A stretch of DNA of 64,000 bases from Paenalicyclobacillus mengziensis (lineage in GTDB: Bacteria; Bacillota; Bacilli; Alicyclobacillales; Alicyclobacillaceae), in contig NZ_CP071182.1 of NCBI RefSeq assembly GCF_017298635.1, positions 2,046,001 to 2,110,000 on the forward strand, given 5' to 3'. Position 1 is the first letter of the stretch. Each line of letters opens with the position of its first letter. The notes under the pieces were generated by a model. It worked only from the letters and a program-made list of their open reading frames with translations. It did not search any database and was not told the origin of the DNA. Below, one piece after another: positions 53,747 through 61,579 of this stretch. The position numbers and the translations under genes were made by a program.

Positions 53747-54032
53747 GTGCACTGTCACCGAATGCCGCATGGAACGATGAAAACCACCTCACCTCTTAAA
53801 ACACCACCACCCGCAAACCCGCTTGCGACCCCGTGACCCCTGCAGGCCCCGAATCATCGAAGGGAAGGGCGAAAACTACTATGTGCGTTGTTTAACCGCC
53901 ACCGGGAAAGCCGCACGTAGCAAGGATTTGTGATCAACAACTTGCATTCTGGCCAATTCATCACACCTCGCGCTCAACCCACATCTGTGAGAACTGCACA
54001 ATTTTGTACTGGTTAAAAACTAGCAAATTAAC
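53747..54032. other. intergenic stretch without recognisable gene
   Basis: I see no gene. Its right part becomes AT-rich and leads into the promoter and inverted repeat at 54033-54087. Confidence 0.4.
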
Positions 54033-54061
54033 TTGACTAACGTAATTGGGAATATTATACT
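54033..54061 (+). promoter_or_regulatory. promoter of the gene at 54126
   Basis: TTGACT (54033-54038) and TATACT (54056-54061) are 17 bases apart. Confidence 0.75.
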
Positions 54062-54087
54062 AAATTATATAATATGACAGTATAATA
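54053..54087. promoter_or_regulatory. inverted repeat overlapping the promoter (operator candidate)
   Basis: TATTATACT and AGTATAATA are perfect inverted repeats separated by 17 bases, with an AATTATATAAT core between. The left arm covers the -10 box. Confidence 0.6.
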
Positions 54088-54125
54088 CTGGTGTATAAAC
54101 ATTAGACTACTGGAGCGTGGTTCGG

Positions 54126-54779
54126 GTGAACGCAAAGACACGTAACAGCTTTCTTGGCGTAGCAATGTTTTTGGAGCATACTGGCCTAGTTTGTCCCGGA
54201 GTCATCGAGAAGGCGAACTATGTTGCACGTCAAGGCGGGTACGAGATTCCAAATGACATTGAGGAATCACTATCGCCGGAAGATAGAAAAGAAATCGTCA
54301 AAGCCTGTGCTATGACTGTTCTATTAGGCCAAGATCGAGCGGCCACTGAGCTAGAGCGCCTTGTCATGCTACATATCGTTGACGCTACAGTTCAACGCGA
54401 TTTCTTGTCAGCCCACAGTGCATTCGATGTGATGTACGACGTGTTCGGAATGGAACCAACCAATTCGGACGGTTGGACAAATGAGAACTGGCAAAGCTCG
54501 TACAATTCGATTGTTGGATTTGATTGGTCCAAAATCGAGCAACAGTTGGCAGAACTCCGAGAAAAGGCTGGACGAAACGTGTTACGTGCAAACGAAGAGA
54601 TACAGCATCAGTTATCGGATGCACGGGCTTTTTGGGAGCGGGTTCTGCGCAGTAACCTAGAGTATGTCGATAACGCCAGAAAGCCATCTTTCAATGATTC
54701 GTTGGCGATCTATAACGCCGCTGCCGATGTGGCATGGCAGTACAAAATCGAGATCGCTACCACAAGACCTTTGTTTTAA
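54126..54779 (+). CDS. unknown soluble protein of the mobile element
   Basis: I do not recognise this 217-residue, mostly alpha-helical protein. It has a Trp-rich segment (DGWTNENWQSSYNS) and an acidic helical middle. GTG 54126 is 10 bases after TGGAG; GTG 54117 is too close to that site. It is probably the first gene of a transcript that goes on to the RHH and replication-relaxation genes, under the promoter at 54033. Confidence 0.6.
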   Translation: MNAKTRNSFLGVAMFLEHTGLVCPGVIEKANYVARQGGYEIPNDIEESLSPEDRKEIVKACAMTVLLGQDRAATELERLVMLHIVDATVQRDFLSAHSAFDVMYDVFGMEPTNSDGWTNENWQSSYNSIVGFDWSKIEQQLAELREKAGRNVLRANEEIQHQLSDARAFWERVLRSNLEYVDNARKPSFNDSLAIYNAAADVAWQYKIEIATTRPLF

Positions 54780-54859
54780 CACGGGTATGAAACACTGAAG
54801 GAACCAGTGAAAAGGTGATATGTCATACCTGATGCCAGTAAGTGACGGGGTGATTCGCG

Positions 54860-55321
54860 TTGGAAAAACGAAAACGTGGGAGGCCGCCAAAGTTAGAGTC
54901 AAAAAAGACCGGGGAGCTAATAGCGTACTTACCGGAAGGGGTTCTAACTGATTTCAAAGCAGCTGCGGAGCAACGCAGTGTCAGTATGTCTACTCTCGCC
55001 GGTCAACTTATAACCGACTTTCTCTATGGAAAAGAAGTCCCGTCGTTGTCTGCACAGGGAATTGCCCTTGAGGTGGTGCGCCTTCTTGGTCAGCAGGACG
55101 CTCTTGGCAACACCATGATCCCAATGCAGAACGAAATAATGAGTAATGATTGTGTGAACAATCATCCGGGATCAGCTGACACTAATACGGTACGATCTAC
55201 CGAAATTACTTCGAATCGGGTTGGAACAGTTCAAACAAGTGACGCCCGTCTAAAGCCAGCTAATCAGCCCGCGAAACTGCGGGCGGTCATTCGTAGCACA
55301 CAAGGAGGCGATGACTCATGA
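54860..55321 (+). CDS. ribbon-helix-helix-like DNA-binding protein with AT-hook
   Basis: This 153-residue protein starts with an AT-hook-like KRKRGRPPKL. A putative RHH/Arc-type segment follows (GELIAYLPEGVLTDFKAAAEQRSVSMSTLAGQLITDFLYG, about 18-57). The C-terminal half is low in structure and rich in Ser/Thr/Asn. The role is probably copy control or transcription control in the element. The TTG start follows GGGGTGA by 6 bases. Its stop overlaps the next gene (ATGA). Confidence 0.65.
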   Translation: MEKRKRGRPPKLESKKTGELIAYLPEGVLTDFKAAAEQRSVSMSTLAGQLITDFLYGKEVPSLSAQGIALEVVRLLGQQDALGNTMIPMQNEIMSNDCVNNHPGSADTNTVRSTEITSNRVGTVQTSDARLKPANQPAKLRAVIRSTQGGDDS

Positions 55322-55977
55322 TTCTTAATTACCTTAACCCTCAGACCAATTACACCGCACAGGAGCGGATCATGAATTTGATTTACTTAGGAGCCGTTCG
55401 ACGCGACCAACTGTTGTTCTTGCTCTCTGGGTGTCTGAAACATGCGCGGGTGGATCAAGTGTTGCAAGAACTGCGAAGAAGGGGTTGCCTCTCTACGGTT
55501 TATACTTCGAGCAGGGGAGAAGCTATCTACTTCTTAACTCGTCGAGGTCTGCGACAAATCGGTGAGGACGGTGCAAAGACTGCTCGGCATCGCTTGACCT
55601 ACCACGTCTCGGTCACGGAAATCCTATGTCGCTGCATCGACGAGTTCGGAGTGCATGGATGGGAGTGGCACAGTAGACCCGATGATTCGGATACAATTCC
55701 ATCAGTAAGGGTCCGAGCAAAGGACGCCACGTTGTATTTGGATATTGACGACGGACTGAGGCTTAGCAGACAACTCTACACCACTTGCGAACGCTATATG
55801 CGATTGTTCCGCGATACAACGCCAGCGCGGATATTGTTTGTTGCTGCCAATGAGCAACGGAAAAAGTATTTAAAAAACAGGATACGAGTATGGAGCGGTG
55901 AAGGTGTTTCGTTTGAGGTGTGTGGGTTGGATCAGGTTACGGATTTCCTTCGACACATACCTGTAACGACAGGCTGA
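55318..55977 (+). CDS. replication-relaxation family protein
   Basis: This 219-residue protein resembles the Replic_Relax family of Firmicutes plasmids and conjugative elements. It has a winged-helix N terminus (LIYLGAVRRDQLLFLLSGCL, LQELRRRGCLSTVY, YFLTRRGLRQIG) and a C-terminal part like a restriction-type fold. It starts inside the end of the RHH gene (ATGA overlap) after AAGGAGG, so the two are coupled. Its job in replication is inferred from family context. Confidence 0.7.
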   Translation: MILNYLNPQTNYTAQERIMNLIYLGAVRRDQLLFLLSGCLKHARVDQVLQELRRRGCLSTVYTSSRGEAIYFLTRRGLRQIGEDGAKTARHRLTYHVSVTEILCRCIDEFGVHGWEWHSRPDDSDTIPSVRVRAKDATLYLDIDDGLRLSRQLYTTCERYMRLFRDTTPARILFVAANEQRKKYLKNRIRVWSGEGVSFEVCGLDQVTDFLRHIPVTTG

Positions 55978-56199
55978 TCCAAGAACCACGGAGGGAAACA
56001 CAAAACACATTGTGGAAGAGGTTGTCCAAAGCCCCGCTAACGTAGAACCAAGTTTGCGTTGAAACTCGGACCCAGAGGACAATCCAAAAAGTCGAATTCA
56101 CACCGAATTTGCACTAAATTGACACAATATTTTTGCGTTTTTCCATAGGGTCACAGGCTTTATGCGATACAGAAGATCAATCGGTAAGGAGGTGCCCGT

Positions 56200-56325
56200 A
56201 TGAACCTAAAAACCGCCCCGCACGGCTTTTCGGGCATTTACGCTTTACTTGCATACAAAAACATCGCAACAGGTAGAGACAAGCCAGTTCCAACCGGCAA
56301 TCCCCCGAAACGACATCTGATGTAA
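56200..56325 (+). CDS. 41-residue peptide gene, unknown function
   Basis: The peptide begins MNLKTAPHGFSGIYALLAYK and ends PPKRHLM. It has a textbook ribosome site, AAGGAGGTGCCCGT directly before ATG, and its stop codon overlaps the start of a strong terminator. A TTGACA at 56119 may belong to its promoter. These signals make a real single-gene transcript likely. I know no family. A signalling, toxin or regulatory peptide are all possible. Confidence 0.6.
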   Translation: MNLKTAPHGFSGIYALLAYKNIATGRDKPVPTGNPPKRHLM

Positions 56326-56361
56326 CAGCGTCCAACTAATCCCGCTAGGACGCTGTTTTTG
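56325..56361 (+). terminator. terminator of the 41-residue peptide gene
   Basis: ACAGCGTCC and GGACGCTGT form a 9-bp perfect stem with a 14-base loop, followed by TTTTTG. Confidence 0.87.
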
Positions 56362-56761
56362 TGTCTGGATCGGTGCTCATACCTCCCGTTGTGTGAGAAG
56401 GTACAATCAATTGTAACCGAACAAACCGTCAGTCATCTGTCGGGTCTTACATAAGCAGCAAAAGAGCGGCTAGAACGCCATCTTGCCGATGTGATACACC
56501 GTAACGGGCCGAGAACCTTAAAGGAACGCAAAAGAGCAAGGGAGCGGCGTGTGAGGGAGTGAGAAGTGACTACGCAGTGTTAAGGTATTGCCGCTCCTGC
56601 CTGCATACCGCCATATACAATGTTTTTCTGTAAAAATTATCCTGCGAGACAATTTGACCACATCCACCAACAGAGCGTCATGACTCCTGGGAGGATTCCG
56701 AATTTTGTTAATGAAATTATTATTGGTGTAATTGAACATCTCTATAGAAGGGAGATATAAA
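56362..56761. other. intergenic stretch upstream of the GIY-YIG gene
   Basis: No convincing gene. One minus-strand frame of 73 codons (56518-56739) has no ribosome site and reads through AT-rich promoter-like DNA. Confidence 0.4.
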
Positions 56762-57094
56762 ATGGCTGATTATACGTCGTATATTAAGTACACAGAAGAC
56801 AATGTTCGGTCAAATGTACCTGAATCCGGCGGTGTCTACAAGATTGGCAAGGAAAAGCCTAACGACACATCAAAAGTATCTGTTGTTTATGTAGGAAAAT
56901 CCGACAATCTTCAACGCCGACTATTAGAACATCTGTCTAACACAGAGTCGAACGACTGTCTTAAGAAAAAGGTTTCGTCCGGCAACCTATGGATAGCTTG
57001 GACAGTCATCTCGGGCTCGGCTCAACGAACAGCGGAAGAAACAGACCGTATCGAGCACTTCTCTCCAGAATGCAATACACAGCATAATTCGTGA
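56762..57094 (+). CDS. small GIY-YIG nuclease-like protein
   Basis: This 110-residue protein shows the two motifs of the GIY-YIG fold, GGVYKIG (about 23-29) and VVYVGKSDNLQRRLLEHL (about 41-58) with the conserved Arg and His. A later Glu in AEETDRIEHF can serve as metal ligand. It is only a nuclease domain without DNA-binding additions, as in short elements. ATG follows AGGGAGATAT. A strong terminator begins at its stop. Confidence 0.75.
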   Translation: MADYTSYIKYTEDNVRSNVPESGGVYKIGKEKPNDTSKVSVVYVGKSDNLQRRLLEHLSNTESNDCLKKKVSSGNLWIAWTVISGSAQRTAEETDRIEHFSPECNTQHNS

Positions 57095-57129
57095 AAATCC
57101 GCCGCCTGGGTTACTGGGCGGCGGATTTT
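57094..57129 (+). terminator. terminator of the GIY-YIG gene
   Basis: AAAATCCGCCGCC and GGCGGCGGATTTT form a 13-bp perfect stem with a ten-base loop. Confidence 0.88.
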
Positions 57130-57329
57130 CAACTAAGGATACACCGAAGTGGGCTGACGCGGTTATTTGCTCTCAATCAATTTGATTAGTCGTGTACGTA
57201 GATTCCTAGAGCGAACAGTCGCCTGTTCATTGTTACCTATCACCAATGTCTTGAAACACAACCTGTTATGATTGTCCGGAGGCCACTTTTGTCATACAAA
57301 CTCCCTCTGATGGAAGGGGGAGAGGCCGC

Positions 57330-57950
57330 ATGGACGGACAACTTGATGAGGTCGTGTATCTGATGTACGAACCAAAGTCTGGAGACTGCAAACCAACAGC
57401 GTACCGCGTGACTACGACCGAAGGACTTCAGGAGATCGCGGAGTTGGTTAAAACAGGGACAGGTCATGTTTACTTCATCAGCTATGAAGAATTTCTTGGC
57501 AGTAATGGGCTGTACAGGCTCACGGATTCGATTTTTGACTCAATCGGTGCAGCGGAAGGATCGGTGTTTTACATTTGGTTAGGAGTCAACGACAGTATGA
57601 CGCTTCAAGTCCAGCCCAAGTACGCAATTCTCACCCCAGTAGCGACACCTCGCCTGAAGAATGCATTCAAGATCACCACTATATCAGGTGTGCTTGAGGT
57701 TGTTGAATTAGCGAAGCAGCCTCAGCATGACGTGCGTTTCGTAGACTTCCGGGAATTTTCGCACCAGGTGAGCCGTGGTCGGTGGCAGGCTCATTACATC
57801 GGTCATCTGTGCGCAGTCCTGTCCGATTGCGAGGAGGATGGGCTAGCTGAGCAGTGGGTGGATGGGTCAGCATTTCGCTACATCGAAGATGTCAGAGGAT
57901 GGATGATTCGGCCCGCAAATTACGTCCATAGACGAAGAAGAAAGAGGTAA
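57330..57950 (+). CDS. unknown protein with internal duplication
   Basis: I do not recognise this 206-residue protein, but it contains a duplicated module. Residues 25-62 (YRVTTTEGLQEIAELVKTG ... FISYEEF) and 113-152 (FKITTISGVLEVVELAKQP ... FVDFREF) align in pattern. The C terminus is strongly basic (RRRRKR). ATG follows a GGAAGGGGGAGAGG run by 6 bases. It ends 60 bases before a bidirectional terminator. Confidence 0.65.
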   Translation: MDGQLDEVVYLMYEPKSGDCKPTAYRVTTTEGLQEIAELVKTGTGHVYFISYEEFLGSNGLYRLTDSIFDSIGAAEGSVFYIWLGVNDSMTLQVQPKYAILTPVATPRLKNAFKITTISGVLEVVELAKQPQHDVRFVDFREFSHQVSRGRWQAHYIGHLCAVLSDCEEDGLAEQWVDGSAFRYIEDVRGWMIRPANYVHRRRRKR

Positions 57951-58010
57951 AGAATACACCCGTCAGCGCTTTTTTCGAGTTGTGGGCTTTTGTTCAGGGG
58001 ATCCCCGTAC

Positions 58011-58050
58011 AAAAAAAAGCGTGCCAAGAGCCGTGTGGCACGCTTTTTTT
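58011..58050. terminator. bidirectional terminator
   Basis: A run of eight A residues, GCGTGCCA, a nine-base loop, TGGCACGC and seven T residues. It works on both strands, between the duplicated-domain gene and the HU gene. Confidence 0.9.
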
Positions 58051-58114
58051 GTAGTTATAAAGGTGAACCTACTCGTGTCGTTATTCAGGTTTCCAGTTGT
58101 CCTGTGACTCATTC

Positions 58115-58387
58115 TTAGTTTAGGAGATCACGTAGTTGCTTGGACGCGACGAACCGCACCGAGCGAAAGGCTCGTGCCATCTTTGCCTCACCTGTTAGCG
58201 GATGATGGTAGTAACGTGCTGAGTGGTCTGAGACGACGAACGCCCCTAGCCCTCGAATGCTTACCTTGTCTCCGTGTACGAGCGCGTTTTCGATGGTTTG
58301 CTGAAATGCGTCAAGCATTTTCCTTGCTAGCTCGTATGAAACTTCTGCCCCTGTGGCAATCGACTTTGTTAATTCTGCCTTGTTCAT
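58115..58387 (-). CDS. HU-family DNA-binding protein
   Basis: This 90-residue histone-like protein has the N-terminal MNKAELTKSIA and the DNA-binding arm SIRGLGAFVVSDHSARYYHHPLTGE. The arm differs from the usual RNPxTG tip (HHPLTG here), so it is a divergent, element-encoded HU. ATG follows AGGAGGGATTC. Confidence 0.9.
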   Translation of the reverse strand: MNKAELTKSIATGAEVSYELARKMLDAFQQTIENALVHGDKVSIRGLGAFVVSDHSARYYHHPLTGEAKMARAFRSVRFVASKQLRDLLN

Positions 58388-58597
58388 TCAGAATCCCTCC
58401 TGTCCTTCCCGGAGGTGTATGACAAATCCTTTGATGGTTGGATGGTTCAGGAGCGCATGTACTAGTACACGGGTCTACTTATTTTGAATTCACCCGAGTA
58501 CCACGAGCAGGTCTATTACCGTTAGGGTACGTTTATACAGTAACGAATGTAAATAATTAACAAAACCAGTATCAGCAAGGGACTCGAGGTGTTGCCG

Positions 58598-58750
58598 ATG
58601 TTACCGCTTGACTATTACCGAATAAACGTACACGACGACGAAAACATCTTAACGGTAAACGTCAGTCCGAAAATGTTTAGCGCAAGTGGCTCGAAAAAGT
58701 TCTCGTACGGCTACAAATTCCATCTTGGTATAACACTTAGTGGTGCGTGA
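58598..58750 (+). CDS. 50-residue protein overlapping the pycTM end
   Basis: The frame begins MLPLDYYRINVHDDENILTV and ends LGITLSGA. GAGGTG lies 7 bases before its ATG. The last 14 bases overlap the 3' end of the PycTM-like gene in the opposite direction. There is no known family. Coding is plausible from the ribosome site but not proven. Confidence 0.45.
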   Translation: MLPLDYYRINVHDDENILTVNVSPKMFSASGSKKFSYGYKFHLGITLSGA

Positions 58751-59222
58751 TGTGCGGCAGTATAGCAGTTAAAAGTACAATTATTGCGCCAAATGCGCTA
58801 GCCCAAAATGCAGATTTTAGTACGTGATATTTGCGGTGTGCTGTCTCTGCTAAATGAAAGTTCTGTTCCGCCATAATTTTGTTCAATTCATTTTCGTCTA
58901 GACCTAAGACGTATGATTGGTATTGTGCTGCCCGTTTGAACTGAACGACATTGTCCCAAAATATTGCGCCCCGTCGCGGTTTTGACCCTGTCCGGGGGAA
59001 GACTACTAGAACGTCAAGAACTATTGCAAGAAGAAGAATCACAAGCGCAAGGATACCAATGAGCTGACTGGGTGTGTAGGTGAGGGGGGTGGCAAATTGA
59101 TTTAAGTCAAATTTGAGCATCAAGCCATCCAAACCAACTAGCGCACCGGCCTTTGTATCGGCAAACTTGATGTAATCGTTAAGATAACTCATTTCATTCT
59201 TATTGAAATCGTCCACTTTCAT
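58737..59222 (-). CDS. pycTM: Pycsar effector, PycTM-like membrane protein
   Basis: This 161-residue protein begins with a cytoplasmic helix YIKFADTKAGALVGLDG (17-33), the hallmark of PycTM (DUF5706). Membrane helices follow at about 53-77 and 137-157, with the family segment AETAHRKYHVLKSAFW between. In Pycsar, PycTM is activated by a cyclic pyrimidine nucleotide and damages the membrane, stopping phage spread. ATG 59222 follows GAGGTAA and lies 5 bases after the stop of the cyclase at 59228, so the two are one operon. The family call is from motifs and context. Confidence 0.8.
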   Translation of the reverse strand: MKVDDFNKNEMSYLNDYIKFADTKAGALVGLDGLMLKFDLNQFATPLTYTPSQLIGILALVILLLAIVLDVLVVFPRTGSKPRRGAIFWDNVVQFKRAAQYQSYVLGLDENELNKIMAEQNFHLAETAHRKYHVLKSAFWASAFGAIIVLLTAILPHITHH

Positions 59223-59227
59223 ATCAG

Positions 59228-59917
59228 TTACCTCGATTCCGTAACAGCTAGCCAATCAACTTCGTAACCTGGATACGGTTCCCCTGTGCTATCATACACG
59301 ATGCCAATGTCAACCGGACTACAGTGCCTTGATAGATGACCTGGCAACCGTCGATAAACATCATTTCCTATGACAACACGGTTTTTTGCCGCTTTCTCCA
59401 TTTTAGCTGCGACGTTGACTGAATTACCTACGGCGATTATTTCACGGTGTTCCTCGATTCCAACACATGCGAGAGCAGTTCCAGAACCGGGCGCATCAAT
59501 GGAAACGCCACATTTGATAGTCTTTAATGATTGCTCCTGAAGCTTTTCATTGATGTGTTCTTCGACCAGTCGCTTTATTATACAAGCAGCTTTCACGGCT
59601 CGTTCAGCCCCGTAACGTTTCATAGCGAAGTGTGCCATGACTCCGTCTCCCGGATACTTGTCGATGATGGCATCCGAGTCGCGCAATACTCTTGCAACAG
59701 TAGAAAAGAACACGTTTAACATTGAAATTGAATCTGTGAGAGACTCTTTTGCAGAACGTATGGTTGATGCTCTAATATCCACACACAGCGTGACCAAGTC
59801 GAGTTCGATATATTTGCCTAGTGGTATTTCTCCAACATCCTTAGTGTCAATGCTGTCTGTAGTGTATATGGACTTGTTCAGTGGTTGTCCGGTATAGTAA
59901 CTGTAACGTTGCAACAT
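59228..59917 (-). CDS. pycC: class III nucleotide cyclase, PycC-like (cyclase 1)
   Basis: This is a 229-residue single-domain cyclase. The metal-binding Asp47 (TLCVDIRAST) and Asp91 (KYPGDGVMAHF), Lys87, and Asn168 (NSVNVAAKME) are present. The position of the usual transition-state Arg reads Lys172. The residue that is Asp or Thr in purine cyclases, three before Gly164, is Ile161, so purine recognition looks lost, consistent with a pyrimidine cyclase. It is coupled to the PycTM-like gene downstream. The ATG has only a weak ribosome site (TTGGAA). Its start is 29 bases from that of the second cyclase. Confidence 0.8.
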   Translation of the reverse strand: MLQRYSYYTGQPLNKSIYTTDSIDTKDVGEIPLGKYIELDLVTLCVDIRASTIRSAKESLTDSISMLNVFFSTVARVLRDSDAIIDKYPGDGVMAHFAMKRYGAERAVKAACIIKRLVEEHINEKLQEQSLKTIKCGVSIDAPGSGTALACVGIEEHREIIAVGNSVNVAAKMEKAAKNRVVIGNDVYRRLPGHLSRHCSPVDIGIVYDSTGEPYPGYEVDWLAVTESR

Positions 59918-59946
59918 TTCCAATTCACATCCGTTTGAGGTATTCG

Positions 59947-60648
59947 ATGGGTACAAATAAGTTGTCGGTTTCTAAGACATTCGTGCGACAAGCGATCAAA
60001 TCCTCTCAAAATTACGTTACTCGTCATGCGAAAAACATGCCCCAAGCAGAAAATCTGCATCTTGGTGAGTCAAGAGAAATCTTTGCCACCATCTTGTTCA
60101 TAGATTTACGTGGTTCAACAAAACTGTCGCAAGAATTGAGTTTGGACGACCAGATGAAAATCCTTTACACGTATCTAACCGTCGCCACACAAGTTGCTAA
60201 GGCATCGGGCGCATACATTGAGAAGTACACTGGCGATGGGATCATGGGGATTTTCGGACAGTCGGACATAATGCCGACTGCACAGGATACTGTACGAAAT
60301 GCTCTTGAAACAAGTAAAGGCATAATACAAGCAGTCTATAATGTAGTGAATCCGGTATTCCGTGAGCAAGGACTCCCGGAAATTCACTGTGCGGCTGGCT
60401 TGGATTGCGGTCAAATTCTGATATCACGAATTGGCATTAGAGGCGAGAACGACCTCGTTGCCATCGGTGAAGCTGCAAATATGGCATCTAAAATTGAGAA
60501 CGCAACTCGGGCTGGCCACGTCGGCATTGGACACAGGGCACACAAGGTTCTTCTCCCGACCGGGCATGCCCATCGATTTCTAAAGAACTTCTTGACCTTC
60601 AATAGCAGTATCGGGGACTATTCCTTTTATACCTACGATGTGCGCTAA
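59947..60648 (+). CDS. second class III nucleotide cyclase (cyclase 2), divergent
   Basis: This 233-residue cyclase has an N-terminal extension of about 45 residues and then the domain. Asp53 (FIDLRGSTKLS), Asp97 (KYTGDGIMGIF), Lys93 and Asn178 (EAANMASKIE) are present. The usual transition-state Arg is Lys182 and the purine-discriminating position is Val171, the same deviations as in cyclase 1. The two share about 30 percent identity in the core by eye. The ATG follows GAGGT by 6 bases. No effector follows it. It might make a second signal, form a mixed dimer with cyclase 1, or regulate it. Confidence 0.8.
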   Translation: MGTNKLSVSKTFVRQAIKSSQNYVTRHAKNMPQAENLHLGESREIFATILFIDLRGSTKLSQELSLDDQMKILYTYLTVATQVAKASGAYIEKYTGDGIMGIFGQSDIMPTAQDTVRNALETSKGIIQAVYNVVNPVFREQGLPEIHCAAGLDCGQILISRIGIRGENDLVAIGEAANMASKIENATRAGHVGIGHRAHKVLLPTGHAHRFLKNFLTFNSSIGDYSFYTYDVR

Positions 60649-60766
60649 CTCATCGGTGGTCTACAACTATCTTCCACGTTCGAGTGGGAGATGAAAGTAC
60701 GTATCGCATAAACACCGTTTGACCGTTCGCTGATAGTAACAGGACATTACAATACACTCGTTAAAT

Positions 60767-60796
60767 GGCGACTCTCTGTTCTGGGGTCGTCTTTTT
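60767..60796 (+). terminator. possible terminator after cyclase 2
   Basis: GGCGAC pairs with GTCGTC (one G-T pair) over a 13-base loop, followed by TTTTTG. The stem is weak. Confidence 0.4.
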
Positions 60797-60851
60797 GTTT
60801 ACCCAACACGGGCGTCGAAGATCACTCTGGTAGTATCATAACTTTTAAGTA

Positions 60852-60880
60852 TTGACACCGATTTGGTGATGCAGTAATAT
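60852..60880 (+). promoter_or_regulatory. promoter of the resolvase gene
   Basis: A perfect TTGACA and TAATAT are 17 bases apart. Confidence 0.75.
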
Positions 60881-60933
60881 CAAGGCACGAAACGGTGGCA
60901 TAACTTGGTATCATAAATGTGGAGGAAAAAACG

Positions 60934-61485
60934 ATGAAATATGGATATGCCCGAGTTTCTACTGTATCTCAGGATGTGGAAGCACAAATACAGGGATTGA
61001 AAAATCAAGGTTGCGACCGAATATACGCTGAGAAGTTTACGGGTACGAAGGCGGACCGCCCGAAGTTCCAAGAAGTTCTGTCAGAATTACAAGAGGGCGA
61101 TACATTGGTTGTGACTAAGTTAGATAGATTCGCCCGTTCCACAGTCGACGCTATTAATACGGTAAAGGCATTGTTTGAACGTGGTATCAAGGTGCATGTA
61201 CTGAATATGGGCTTAGTCGAAGATACGCCAACAGGCAGATTGATTCTGACGATAATGAGCGGATTTGCCGAATTCGAACGTGACATGATTGTGGAGCGTA
61301 CTCAAGAGGGCAAGGCAATTGCAAGCCAGCGTCCCGATTTCCGAGAAGGCAGACCGAACAAATATACCAAGAAACAGGTGGAACATGCTTTGAGTTTGTT
61401 AGAGACACACTCGTACAAGCAAGTAGAGGATTTGACTGGTATATCGAAATCAACGTTAATACGCGCAAAAAAGAAAATGAAATAA
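60934..61485 (+). CDS. serine recombinase (resolvase/invertase family)
   Basis: This 183-residue small serine recombinase has the nucleophile Ser9 in [10 protein letters not shown] and the active-site Arg in LDRFARST (about 65-72). The family block [26 protein letters not shown] and a C-terminal HTH ([20 protein letters not shown]) follow. It is like Tn552/Tn3-type resolvases. It may resolve replicons or invert a segment. The ATG follows TGGAGG by 9 bases. It has its own promoter. Confidence 0.9.
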   Translation: MKYGYARVSTVSQDVEAQIQGLKNQGCDRIYAEKFTGTKADRPKFQEVLSELQEGDTLVVTKLDRFARSTVDAINTVKALFERGIKVHVLNMGLVEDTPTGRLILTIMSGFAEFERDMIVERTQEGKAIASQRPDFREGRPNKYTKKQVEHALSLLETHSYKQVEDLTGISKSTLIRAKKKMK

Positions 61486-61579
61486 GAGTCTGCTGACTGC
61501 ATGATTTCATAAGGTCATGACAGAGTTTGCATCCGAATGATAGCATGGAAGTAAAGAGACATTATTTGAGGGTGAAAGA

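Noticed and set aside
56518..56739. 73-codon minus-strand frame
   Set aside because: AT-rich promoter-like DNA, no ribosome site, composition unlike neighbouring genes.
59228..60648. Assigning cUMP or cCMP as the product of either cyclase
   Set aside because: Loss of the purine-recognition residue is visible, but which pyrimidine nucleotide is made cannot be read from sequence by eye.
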